Below, piece after piece: positions 8,003 through 15,423 of a stretch of DNA of 64,000 bases (positions are counted from its first letter, which is position 1; each line of letters starts with the position of its first letter). The notes beneath the pieces are model-generated. The model did no database searches. It saw nothing but the letters and a program-made list of their open reading frames with translations, and was not told where the DNA came from. The position numbers and the translations under genes are program-made. The stretch spans positions 8,640-72,639 of the forward strand of contig JAFTKA010000003.1 in the NCBI GenBank assembly GCA_017456105.1, read 5' to 3'. This DNA is from Oscillospiraceae bacterium. GTDB lineage: Bacteria > Bacillota_A > Clostridia > Oscillospirales > Oscillospiraceae.

Positions 8003-9613
8003 TTAGCCCCACAGTGCGGAAAGCATAGGTATCACCTGCTTTTTCCGGCTCATAATGCCGGGCAGGAACACCGTGTTATCCTTAGGCGACAGACCAAAGG
8101 CCTGCTGGATCGTGTCCGTATCTCCCAAATACACCAGCTGGGTGCCTTCCTTCAGCACGTCGGTCAGCATCAAAATGACCATCGAGAAGCCCTTTTCCTT
8201 CCGGGTCTTCTCCATAAGAGCCAAAAATTCCTCTTTCCGCTCCAGCATCTTGGGGCTGTCCACGCAGGTGATCTGTGCCACCGCCAGGTCGTGGCCTGCG
8301 ATATGGAACTCCTTATAATCGGAGAACAGCAGATCCTCTGCCGAGCGGTTACCCATAGATGCCGAGAAAATGGTCTTACCCAGCTCCTCCAGGGAGATGT
8401 TTGCGATTCTTGCCATACGCTCAGCCGTCCGCACGTCCCGCTCGGTGCAGGTGGGGGACTTGAACATAACCGTATCGGACAAAATCGCCGCTGCCATCAT
8501 TCCTGCCATCTTTGCGGTGGGCATCAGGCCCTTGTCCTGGAACATGCTGGCGATGATGGTATTGGTAGAGCCCACCGGCTCGTTGCGTACATAAATGGGA
8601 TTGGTGGTCTGAATGTCCGCCAAGCGGTGGTGGTCGATGATCTCCAGGATCTCCGCCTCCTCCAGACCGGGTACGGACTGGGAAGCCTCATTGTGATCCA
8701 CCAGCACCACCCGTTTTCTCCGGGGTCGCAGCAGATGATACCGGGTCAGTACGCCGACCACCTTCTCCTGTGCGTCCAAAATGGGATAGCAATGCTCTCT
8801 GAATTTCAGAACCTGCTCCCGGACCTCGTCCACCCGGTCCTCCAGATGGAAGCACACCAGCTCCTCCGTTTTGCAGATCCTTCCGATGGGTGCGGACTGG
8901 AAGATCAGACGGCTGGCTCTGTGGGCATCAAAGGGGGTAGAAATAATGCAGGTTTTGGTGGGGAAGTTCCGCAGCTCCTCGGAAAGCTCCGCCTGACACA
9001 GCACCAGGCAGTTTACATTTTTCTCCAATGCTTTTTGGATCATATCCGGCTGGTGGCCGCAAAGCACGATGGTCTGCTCATTCTGGAAGAGCATATCCCT
9101 GCTCTGGGGCAGAGCGATCACCACTTCACCGGCTACGGTGTCGGTATTCTCACCGGCGGCGTTCAGCACCTTGCCCTCCAGCACCGACAAAACGTTAAAC
9201 AGGGGAACAGCCTCCAAGGTAGAGGACTCCACCTGCTCCATATTGTAGCTTGCCACGTTTTCCCGGGACAGCATGCCGTAAAGGGTACCGTCTTCCTTGG
9301 CAACGGGCAGTGCGGAGATGTTCTTATGTTCCTGTAAAATATTCCACGCCCGGCCCACGGTTACCGCAGGACTCAGCACAGGGGGGGTGTCAAAGTCCAG
9401 GTCCCGGATCTGGGTATGCATGCTGGTGATCCGCTTGGGGGGCTGAAAGCCGAACAGATCTAGAACGGTCTGGGTCTCATCGGACACGTGGCCCAAACAG
9501 GCCGGCTCATACTCCCGGTCGCCCAGGGCGTTCCGCAGGGCCGCATAGGCCATGGCCGCCACAATGGAATCGGTATCCGGATTTCGGTGTCCTGTTACAT
9601 AAATAGGATCCAT
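8003..9613 (-). CDS. ppaC: manganese-dependent inorganic pyrophosphatase with CBS-DRTGG regulatory insert
   Basis: A 536-residue family II pyrophosphatase: PPi to two phosphates, driving biosynthesis. The DHH-type metal motifs are GHRNPDTDS at residues 8-16, DHN and DHH in the middle, and a C-terminal DHHA2 region. Between the catalytic lobes lie two CBS domains flanking a DRTGG-like domain, roughly residues 65-295, which explains the length against about 310 for plain enzymes; in characterised members this insert binds AMP/ADP (inhibition) and diadenosine polyphosphates (activation). The ATG at 9613 follows AAGGAGAG that overlaps the asparaginase stop region, ten bases away, so the two genes share a message. 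Confidence 0.93.
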   Translation of the reverse strand: MDPIYVTGHRNPDTDSIVAAMAYAALRNALGDREYEPACLGHVSDETQTVLDLFGFQPPKRITSMHTQIRDLDFDTPPVLSPAVTVGRAWNILQEHKNISALPVAKEDGTLYGMLSRENVASYNMEQVESSTLEAVPLFNVLSVLEGKVLNAAGENTDTVAGEVVIALPQSRDMLFQNEQTIVLCGHQPDMIQKALEKNVNCLVLCQAELSEELRNFPTKTCIISTPFDAHRASRLIFQSAPIGRICKTEELVCFHLEDRVDEVREQVLKFREHCYPILDAQEKVVGVLTRYHLLRPRRKRVVLVDHNEASQSVPGLEEAEILEIIDHHRLADIQTTNPIYVRNEPVGSTNTIIASMFQDKGLMPTAKMAGMMAAAILSDTVMFKSPTCTERDVRTAERMARIANISLEELGKTIFSASMGNRSAEDLLFSDYKEFHIAGHDLAVAQITCVDSPKMLERKEEFLALMEKTRKEKGFSMVILMLTDVLKEGTQLVYLGDTDTIQQAFGLSPKDNTVFLPGIMSRKKQVIPMLSALWG

Positions 9614-9623
9614 AATACTCTCC

Positions 9624-10613
9624 TTATACAGTAATTTCTCCCACAAGATTGGTTTCAAAAAGCTTTGCTATTTCTGCTTGCTTCATGCCCTGACCCAACG
9701 CCCACATGAGCTTGGTCATAGCCGCCTCCGAGGTCATATCCCGACCCTGGATCACGCCCATTTCCAGCAGGCGTGTGCCCACCTGATAGACCTGCAGGTT
9801 GGCACTGTCGTAAAGGCACTGGGTGGTAACCACCACGCTGACGCCCTGCTCCACCGCCCGGCGGATTCCCGCAAGGCCACGGTTCAGAATATTGATGCCC
9901 CCAAGGCCAAAGGCCTCGATCACGATGCCCCTATAGCCCATATTCACCAGCATATCGAACACTTCGCCGGACAGCCCGGGGGTCAGCTTCAGTAAAAATA
10001 CGTTTTTGCTTAAGTTGTCTAAAAGCTTTGCCTCTTCTCTGGGCTGAGGGAGCAGGCTTCTGTCTGCCACCAAGCCCCGGCCGCCTACCCGGGCAACATA
10101 CCGGGCGTTGATGCTCTCAAAGGCGGAAAAATCCATGGCCCGGACCTTCACCGCCCGGCAGCCCAGCATCACCTTCCGGTCAAAGGCCACAAACACGCCG
10201 GCAATTCCGGAGGCCGCCATAGCAAAGGCGGTGCGGAGATTATCCGGTCCGTCGGAAAGGGGATCTTTTAGGGGAAGCTGCGAGCCGGTAAACACCACCG
10301 GCAAATTGATCCCCGGCAGCATAAAGGTTACCGCAGAGGCCGTATAGGCCATGGTGTCCGTGCCGTGGGAGACCACGATGCCGTCAAAGACATTTCTGTT
10401 TTCAAAAATACGACGGGCGATGCTCTGCCATTCCTCCGGACGAATATTGGAGGAGTCCAGACACATCACGTCCTCCACCTGAATATCATAGTATTCCCGC
10501 AAAAGGCCGATCTCCCGCTCCATTACCTGGGAGGATTGGGGTTCTAAGCCGTCCTGACCGGGTCGGCTGGCGATGGTTCCGCCGGTAGTCAACAAAAGAA
10601 TCTGTTTTTTCAT
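9624..10613 (-). CDS. ansA: type I asparaginase
   Basis: A 329-residue enzyme hydrolysing L-asparagine to aspartate and ammonia. The two active-site threonine motifs are present: TTGGTIAS at 9-16 and HGTDT at 83-87. No signal peptide is visible, consistent with the cytoplasmic type. It is the first gene of a two-gene operon with ppaC. The exact amide specificity (asparagine or glutamine) cannot be read from the motifs. Confidence 0.88.
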   Translation of the reverse strand: MKKQILLLTTGGTIASRPGQDGLEPQSSQVMEREIGLLREYYDIQVEDVMCLDSSNIRPEEWQSIARRIFENRNVFDGIVVSHGTDTMAYTASAVTFMLPGINLPVVFTGSQLPLKDPLSDGPDNLRTAFAMAASGIAGVFVAFDRKVMLGCRAVKVRAMDFSAFESINARYVARVGGRGLVADRSLLPQPREEAKLLDNLSKNVFLLKLTPGLSGEVFDMLVNMGYRGIVIEAFGLGGINILNRGLAGIRRAVEQGVSVVVTTQCLYDSANLQVYQVGTRLLEMGVIQGRDMTSEAAMTKLMWALGQGMKQAEIAKLFETNLVGEITV

Positions 10614-10668
10614 ATACTACCCCTTATAATATATCCACTATATTATATCTTTTCCCAAAGGAAATAGC

Positions 10669-10757
10669 AAGAGGAATCTTCGCACTGAGAAACTGCTTTA
10701 CAGTAACGATTGTGCGTAGATTCTTCGACTCGCTACGCTCGCTCAGAATGACGCTAT
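10669..10757. repeat. dispersed intergenic repeat (CTTCGACTCGC family)
   Basis: The stretch between the asparaginase and carboxypeptidase genes carries CTTCGACTCGCTACGCTCGC followed by TCAGAATGACG. A relative at 39809-39920 has the same CTTCGACTCGCTTACGCTCA core and the ATGACG end. Both are non-coding. Confidence 0.6.
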
Positions 10758-10815
10758 GTAATATTCTTCGGACGAGCATCATATGTTGGGGTAGATAACC
10801 GTAGGAGGGATCAGT

Positions 10816-11961
10816 ATGAAACGAGTGTTGTGCCTGGCGGTGGCGGTTTTGGTGGCCATTGGGTGTCTGCCGATGCGTGTCCACGCAGTGGAAATGGATA
10901 TTCCTGCCAAGGGCGTTATGCTGATGGACGTCAATACCGGCACCGTCCTTTATGAGCAAAACGCCCACGAGGCTCTGCCCATTGCCAGCGTTACCAAGGT
11001 GATGACCATGCTTCTGATTATGGAGGCCATTGATGGCGGCAAGATCCGCTGGGAGGACACCGTTACCGCCTCCGAGGCCGCCGCCGCCAAGGGCGGCAGT
11101 CAGATCTTTCTGAAGGCCGGGGAGACTATGTCTGTTGCGGATATGGTCAAATCCATCGCCGTGTCCTCGGCAAACGACTGTGCCTGTGCCATGGCAGAGC
11201 ATCTTGCCGGCAGTGAGACCGCCTTTGTGGAGCTGATGAACAAGCGGGCCGGGGAACTGGGTATGGCTGACACCAAATTTGTCAACTGTACCGGCCTTGA
11301 CGATGCTGCCGAGGCCGCAGAACACAAATCCTCCGCCCACGATGTGGCTCTGATGTCCAGAGAACTCTTAAAATACCACCCAGATATCACAAAATACACC
11401 ACCATTTGGATGGATACCGTCCGGGACGGAGCTTTTGGTCTTTCCAACACCAACAAGCTGGTGCGGTTTTATAACGGGGCAACGGGGCTGAAAACCGGCT
11501 TCACCCGCTCTGCCGGGTACTGTCTGTCGGCCTCGGCCAAACGGGAAGATTTGGAGCTTGTGGCAGTGGTGCTGGGCTGTGAGACCTCACAGGAGCGGTT
11601 TGCCGCCTGCAAATCCCTGCTGGATTACGGCTTTGCCAATTTCTGCATCGTAACGCCCACCGCCCAGGAGCAGAGCGTGCCTGTAAAGCTGGGAACGGTG
11701 GACTCCGTGGTTGCCGTGCCTGCCAATACCGACGGTGTCCTTTTGGATAAATCTCAACAGTCCCTTGCCTCCTGCCGGGTGGAACTGGAGGAGAGCGTTT
11801 CCGCCCCGGTAGCACAAGGGCAGCGGCTGGGTACGCTTTATTTACAGGCAGGGGAGCAGGTCATCGCCCAGATCCCCATGCTGGCAAAAGAGGCCGTACC
11901 CAAGCTGACTTGGAGTCAGATCTTCCTGCGGCTCATAAAGCAATTGGCTATGAAGGGTTAA
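10816..11961 (+). CDS. dacF: D-alanyl-D-alanine carboxypeptidase (DacF/PBP5 type)
   Basis: A 381-residue secreted or membrane-attached peptidoglycan enzyme that trims the terminal D-Ala from stem peptides. It has a signal peptide (hydrophobic residues 4-18, cleavage near VHA-VE), the acylation motif SVTK at 58-61, SAN at 118-120 and KTG near 222, then a beta-rich C-terminal domain. An amphipathic C-terminus (FLRLIKQLAMKG) may hold it to the membrane. TAGGAGGG precedes the start. It stands alone between the asparaginase gene and the riboswitch locus. The DacF versus DacA label is by family resemblance. Confidence 0.9.
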   Translation: MKRVLCLAVAVLVAIGCLPMRVHAVEMDIPAKGVMLMDVNTGTVLYEQNAHEALPIASVTKVMTMLLIMEAIDGGKIRWEDTVTASEAAAAKGGSQIFLKAGETMSVADMVKSIAVSSANDCACAMAEHLAGSETAFVELMNKRAGELGMADTKFVNCTGLDDAAEAAEHKSSAHDVALMSRELLKYHPDITKYTTIWMDTVRDGAFGLSNTNKLVRFYNGATGLKTGFTRSAGYCLSASAKREDLELVAVVLGCETSQERFAACKSLLDYGFANFCIVTPTAQEQSVPVKLGTVDSVVAVPANTDGVLLDKSQQSLASCRVELEESVSAPVAQGQRLGTLYLQAGEQVIAQIPMLAKEAVPKLTWSQIFLRLIKQLAMKG

Positions 11962-11963
11962 CG

Positions 11964-12097
11964 CCTTCTCCTTGAGGAGAAGGTGGCAAAAATCTTTGAT
12001 TTTTGACGAATGAGGTGGGGCTTTTATAACGCCATCACATGTGATGGCTACACCTCATCAGTCAGCTTCGCTGACAGCTTCCCCTCAAGGGGAAGCC
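11964..12097. repeat. 134-bp dispersed repeat, copy 1
   Basis: Begins with the hairpin CCTTCTCC/GGAGAAGG, contains GAATGAGGTGGGGCTTTTAT, and ends CCCCTCAAGGGGAAGCC. A copy of the same length, differing at a handful of bases, lies at 44252-44385. It starts right after the dacF stop, so its first hairpin may also end that message. Confidence 0.9.
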
Positions 12098-12144
12098 TTG
12101 CCCGGTTGACTTTTTCTCCTGGGCGTGGTATGCTTATGGCGACA

Positions 12145-12345
12145 ATTGAACACCGAGCTGTGGCAGGTTTGGCGTATGGCCAAAGCTGCTTAACAAGATA
12201 ACCGGGTGTGATCCCCGGACGGTACCGCCGCTGTAAATGCCCGGTATGCACTTAGAACGAAAGTTGGTCACTGGAATATTTCCGGGAAGGCTGTGCATAC
12301 CCCAGGACCCCGCCTGAGGGCATGAGTCAGAAGACCTACAGATCG
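12145..12345 (+). promoter_or_regulatory. cobalamin riboswitch
   Basis: The stretch carries the hallmarks of the adenosylcobalamin aptamer in order: GACGGTACCGCCGCTGTAAA, then GGTCACTGG, then CCGGGAAGGC, then the B12-box-like GAGTCAGAAGACCTAC. It lies upstream of a terminator hairpin and the DUF4430 lipoprotein gene, arranged as a transcriptional off-switch. The outer limits are approximate because I paired the P1 stem by eye. Confidence 0.9.
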
Positions 12346-12397
12346 GATTTTCACAGTCTTTGCGTGATACGAAGGCTGATTTGTCACGGAAAACCGG

Positions 12398-12434
12398 CCG
12401 TGGCACCGTTTTTCGGTGCCACGGTACATTTTTT
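12398..12434 (+). terminator. riboswitch expression-platform terminator
   Basis: Perfect 11-bp stem CCGTGGCACCG / CGGTGCCACGG with a five-T loop, followed by TACATTTTTT, located between the cobalamin aptamer and the ribosome binding site of the next gene. Confidence 0.88.
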
Positions 12435-12454
12435 GCGTAACGGAGGCAAATGTA

Positions 12455-12832
12455 ATGAAAAAATTTCTTGTAATCGTCGCTTTGGTTTTGGCACTGACCA
12501 CTGTTTTCTGTGCCTGCTCCCAGGCCAAGCCCACCGAGGGTGAAAAGAGCTTCACCGTAACCGTCGTCCACGCCGACGGCTCCAGCAAGGACTTCTCCTA
12601 CAAGACCACAGAGCTGTACGTGGGTACCGTGCTGCAGGCTGAGGGCCTCATTGAGGGCGAAGAGGGAGAGTTCGGCCTGTATATCCATGCGGTAGACGGT
12701 GAGCAGGCCATCTATGAGGAAGACGGCGCTTACTGGGCTTTCTACGTGAACGGTGAGTATGCCGCTCAGGGTATCGACCTGACACCCATTGAAGACGGCA
12801 CGACCTATTCCCTGGAATATACCGTAGGATAA
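12455..12832 (+). CDS. DUF4430-domain lipoprotein under a cobalamin riboswitch
   Basis: A 125-residue lipoprotein: hydrophobic signal residues 4-18, lipobox ending FCAC with Cys21 as the lipid anchor, then a single DUF4430 beta-grasp-like domain. Key features are a VHADGSS start, a YVGTVLQ segment and AYWAFYVNGEYA near the C-terminus. This domain is related to the C-terminal domain of transcobalamin/intrinsic factor. Together with the cobalamin riboswitch this suggests a surface protein that binds or hands over corrinoid, but no transporter gene is adjacent, so that role is inference. I start it at the ATG at 12455 with CGGAGG nine bases upstream. It is monocistronic: terminator hairpins stand on both sides. 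Confidence 0.87.
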   Translation: MKKFLVIVALVLALTTVFCACSQAKPTEGEKSFTVTVVHADGSSKDFSYKTTELYVGTVLQAEGLIEGEEGEFGLYIHAVDGEQAIYEEDGAYWAFYVNGEYAAQGIDLTPIEDGTTYSLEYTVG

Positions 12833-12836
12833 AATG

Positions 12837-12869
12837 AACGCAGGCAGTACGGGGACTGCCTGCGTTTTT
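12837..12869 (+). terminator. terminator of the DUF4430 gene
   Basis: Twelve-bp stem AACGCAGGCAGT / ACTGCCTGCGTT with a short loop and a T tract, five bases after the stop codon. Confidence 0.9.
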
Positions 12870-12880
12870 GTATGTTTTCC

Positions 12881-12955
12881 GCAAGAACGATACCGAGCAA
12901 AAAGAATAGCGTATAAATAGGCACTTTGCACGTAGTGTCAGCGGCGACTCGCCGC
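12881..12955. repeat. ACT-loop hairpin repeat, copy A
   Basis: A 75-bp stretch aligning without gaps to 50512-50586 (57 of 75 identical by hand count). It ends in the hairpin GCGGCG-ACT-CGCCGC. The related hairpins at 50572 and 39943 keep the ACT loop while the closing pair changes compensatorily. Confidence 0.75.
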
Positions 12956-12990
12956 AAAAAGACCGCCTTCAGAAGAAGGCGGTCTTTTTT
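12955..12990 (-). terminator. terminator of the rpsF-ssb-rpsR operon
   Basis: Stem AAAAAGACCGCCTTC / GAAGGCGGTCTTTTT with an AGAA loop, just after the rpsR stop; A/T runs on both sides could make it bidirectional. Confidence 0.88.
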
Positions 12991-12995
12991 ATCAA

Positions 12996-13232
12996 TTAGT
13001 CAGCCACGTAGGGCAGCAGAGCGATCTGACGGGCACGCTTGATAGCGGTGGTCAGGGCTCTCTGGTGAGCTGCACAAGTACCGGTGGTACGGCGGGGCAG
13101 GATCTTGCCACGCTCGGACAGGTAACGACGCAGCTTTGCGGTATCCTTGTAGTCGATAGCCGTCATCTTGTCAACGCAGAAGGAACATACCTTCTTACGC
13201 TTACGGGGACGGGCAACAGTCTGTTCAGCCAT
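12996..13232 (-). CDS. rpsR: 30S ribosomal protein S18
   Basis: A 78-residue basic protein with the conserved core [12 protein letters not shown] and [12 protein letters not shown]. Cysteines CSFC near the N-terminus and the TGTC cysteine suggest the zinc-binding form of S18. Third gene in rpsF-ssb-rpsR, its normal place; it binds S6 on the small-subunit platform. A terminator follows directly, so rplI is not part of this operon. Confidence 0.96.
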   Translation of the reverse strand: MAEQTVARPRKRKKVCSFCVDKMTAIDYKDTAKLRRYLSERGKILPRRTTGTCAAHQRALTTAIKRARQIALLPYVAD

Positions 13233-13274
13233 GGATTTTACCTCCTTTGTAAGAGTTGTGAAAAAGTTCAGTTT

Positions 13275-13724
13275 TTAGAAGGGCAGCTGTGCGTCATCAT
13301 CGTCAAGCATTGCAAAATCGGAAGCAGGAGCAGCGGGTGCTGCGTAGCTGCCGTAATTGCCTGCTGCAGGAGCGGCATAGGTGTTGCCACCGTCGCCATC
13401 TCTCTTGCTGTCGCCAAAGTAGACATTGTCTGCAATGACCTCAGCGGTACGACGCTTGTTGCCATCTTTATCGGTCCAGTTTCTGATCTGGAGCCGGCCG
13501 GCTACCACCGCCATGCGGCCCTTGGTGAAATACTTGGAGACGAACTCTCCGGTCTGACGCCAAGCGACACAGTCGATGAAGTCGGTCTCCCGCTCGGAAC
13601 CGTCCTTGGGGGAGAAATCACGGTCCACCGCTACGGTGAAAGACGTAACTGCCACGCCGCTGCCGGTGCGACGGAGCTCCGGGTCTCGGGTCAGGCGACC
13701 CATGATAACAATGTGGTTCAGCAT
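13275..13724 (-). CDS. ssb: single-stranded DNA-binding protein
   Basis: A 149-residue SSB: OB-fold over residues 1-105 with MGRLTRDPELRR and an N-terminal MLNHIVIMG, a Gly/Ala/Tyr-rich flexible linker, and the acidic tip DDDDAQLPF that docks partner proteins. It lies between rpsF and rpsR, the classic Bacillota order, with a 12-base gap to rpsF. Confidence 0.97.
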   Translation of the reverse strand: MLNHIVIMGRLTRDPELRRTGSGVAVTSFTVAVDRDFSPKDGSERETDFIDCVAWRQTGEFVSKYFTKGRMAVVAGRLQIRNWTDKDGNKRRTAEVIADNVYFGDSKRDGDGGNTYAAPAAGNYGSYAAPAAPASDFAMLDDDDAQLPF

Positions 13725-13736
13725 AGGATTTCCTCC

Positions 13737-14033
13737 TTACTCTTCCACTGCGGTGGTCAGGCAACGCAGGATACCGTCAGTGATCTTCATCACACGCTCC
13801 AGCTCTGCCGGGAACTCGGGCTTAACTTCCATGTTCATCAGAACATAGTAGCCCTCGTTCAGGTCGTTGATGGGATAGGCCAGACGACGCTTGCCCCACT
13901 CGTCCACGTTGGACAGGGTACCCTCCGCCTCCACCATTGCCTTGAACTTTTCCACAAGTGCGGCGATGCCCTCTTCGCCCTGAGCAGGGTCGACGATGTA
14001 GAGCACCTCGTACTTACCGGTGATCTTAGCCAT
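13737..14033 (-). CDS. rpsF: 30S ribosomal protein S6
   Basis: A 98-residue S6 with YEVLYIVDP and RRLAYPINDLNEGYYV. The start is the ATG at 14033, preceded by AAGGAGGT; the longer frame beginning at 14084 runs through the 5' leader. It is the first gene of the operon and is read from a strong promoter about 75 bases upstream. The leader holds small hairpins, which could be an S6:S18 feedback site, but I cannot confirm that motif by eye. Confidence 0.96.
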   Translation of the reverse strand: MAKITGKYEVLYIVDPAQGEEGIAALVEKFKAMVEAEGTLSNVDEWGKRRLAYPINDLNEGYYVLMNMEVKPEFPAELERVMKITDGILRCLTTAVEE

Positions 14034-14111
14034 GTTGTTTGCACCTCCTTTTGGACTTTTGGCCCACGATCGCGTCGTGAGCAAGGATTACCTACACACG
14101 TAGGCCAGCGT

Positions 14112-14140
14112 ATTATATCCCACTTTTCAGGGGTTGTCAA
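14112..14140 (-). promoter_or_regulatory. sigma-A promoter of rpsF-ssb-rpsR
   Basis: Read on the minus strand: TTGACA, a 17-bp spacer, TATAAT, both hexamers matching consensus exactly, upstream of the rpsF leader. Confidence 0.92.
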
Positions 14141-14230
14141 GGATTTTTCCCGGAATAATCTGCCTTTTTCAGGGAAAAACTGGCTAAAAGGCCATTTCTA
14201 TTGTTCGGGTTATGCCATCATGGAGGCTTC

Positions 14231-14280
14231 GTAGGGAATGCATATATGCATTCCGCGGAACGGATATATCCGTTCCCTAC
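14231..14280. repeat. GTAGGG/CCCTAC double-palindrome repeat, copy 3
   Basis: Fifty bases made of palindromes GGAATGCATATATGCATTCC and GGAACGGATATATCCGTTCC joined by CG, inside inverted GTAGGG ends. Identical to 26999-27048 and, inverted, to 16581-16630. It lies just upstream of the DUF421 gene and is translated in-frame with it if a false upstream ATG is used. Confidence 0.95.
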
Positions 14281-14297
14281 ATTTAAGGGGTGATGTT

Positions 14298-14969
14298 TTG
14301 ATTCTTTCCTATTTTCGCACGATTCTTTTGTATCTTGTGCTGATCGCGGTGATCCGGCTCATGGGCAAGCGGCAGATCGGACAGATGGAGCCCAGCGAAT
14401 TTGTGGTTACCATGCTGGTGGCGAACCTGGCCTCCATTCCCATGCAGGACGGGGGAATCCCGCTGTTTTCCGGTGTTGTCCCCATCATTACTGTGCTGGG
14501 TGTGGAATTGGTGCTGTCAGCTCTGTCCCTGCGAAGCCTGAAGCTTCGCAGGCTTCTTTGCGGCAAGCCGGTGATTTTGATCGAAAACGGCAATATTTTG
14601 CAGAAAAACCTCAGAAAGACCCGGGTAACTCTGGACGAGCTGACCGGCCATCTGCGTGAAAAAGACGTACTGGACCTGCGGGCGGTCCAGTACGCCATCT
14701 TGGAGACCAACGGCAATCTTTCGGTTTTTCCCTATCCCAAGGAGAAGCCCGCCAGTGCCAAGGACGCGGGGATCCCCGCAAGGGCTCAGCAGCTGCCCAT
14801 AACCATCATTTCCGACGGGCAGCTATTGACGGATAATCTCGCCCTTGCCAGGAAGGATACCCTGTGGGTGCAGCGGGTCTTAAAAGAAAAGCAGGCCACC
14901 GTGGCCGACACCTGGCTTCTAACGGTGGATAAGGCGGATCATATCCTGTTTTACCGCAAGGAGCTTTGA
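14298..14969 (+). CDS. DUF421 (YetF-type) membrane protein
   Basis: A 223-residue protein with three hydrophobic N-terminal segments (about residues 3-95) and a soluble C-terminal DUF421 domain. Family marks: RLMGKRQIGQMEPSEFVVTM near the N-terminus and a later VQYAILETNGNLSV. I use a TTG start at 14298, with AAGGGGTG upstream, because the longer frame from 14238 consists of translated repeat DNA. The following DUF4363 gene starts one base after its stop; this pairing is common in spore-forming Clostridia. Molecular function is unknown. Confidence 0.85.
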   Translation: MILSYFRTILLYLVLIAVIRLMGKRQIGQMEPSEFVVTMLVANLASIPMQDGGIPLFSGVVPIITVLGVELVLSALSLRSLKLRRLLCGKPVILIENGNILQKNLRKTRVTLDELTGHLREKDVLDLRAVQYAILETNGNLSVFPYPKEKPASAKDAGIPARAQQLPITIISDGQLLTDNLALARKDTLWVQRVLKEKQATVADTWLLTVDKADHILFYRKEL

Positions 14970-14970
14970 T

Positions 14971-15354
14971 ATGGAAAAAAGATTTTGGCTGGGGATCGCC
15001 CTGTTGGCGGTATTCTTGGTTTTTGGCTTCTGTATATCCTTCAAAATGACCGACCTGCATGCCCAGGCTGCCACAGAATTGGATCAGGCGGCGGATATGA
15101 CCATGGCAGGGGATTTTGACGGAGCTTGTGAAAAAGCCTTCCGTGCCTATGACCTTTGGCTTGGCTGCCGGAAATTCACCGCCTCCGTTGCCGACCACTC
15201 TCCCATGGACGATGTGGAGCAGCTGTTTGCGGAAATGGAAGTCTACGCAAAGACCGGGGAAGAGCCCCATTTTGCCGCCTGCTGCCGGCAGTTGGGAGTC
15301 ATGCTCCGCAGTATGTACGATGCCCACCGTCCCACCTGGTGGAATTTCCTCTGA
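14971..15354 (+). CDS. DUF4363-family protein
   Basis: A 127-residue protein with an N-terminal membrane segment (residues 5-23) and a helical extracytoplasmic domain. It immediately follows the DUF421 gene, the arrangement in which DUF4363 proteins usually occur, which is the main support for the name. The tetratricopeptide-like helices (LDQAADMTMAGDFDGACEKA) fit this family. Function unknown. Confidence 0.7.
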   Translation: MEKRFWLGIALLAVFLVFGFCISFKMTDLHAQAATELDQAADMTMAGDFDGACEKAFRAYDLWLGCRKFTASVADHSPMDDVEQLFAEMEVYAKTGEEPHFAACCRQLGVMLRSMYDAHRPTWWNFL

Positions 15355-15423
15355 CGTCGCAGGGAACACCCTCTTGCCTCCCTCATCAGAGGGGGCCAAG
15401 GTGGCTCTCAAATCCTACCTGAT

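Noticed and set aside
14238..14297. Upstream ATG extending the DUF421 protein by 20 residues
   Set aside because: The extension is translated from the 50-bp repeat and following spacer, and the same peptide appears opposite lexA from another copy; the TTG at 14298 has a ribosome site.
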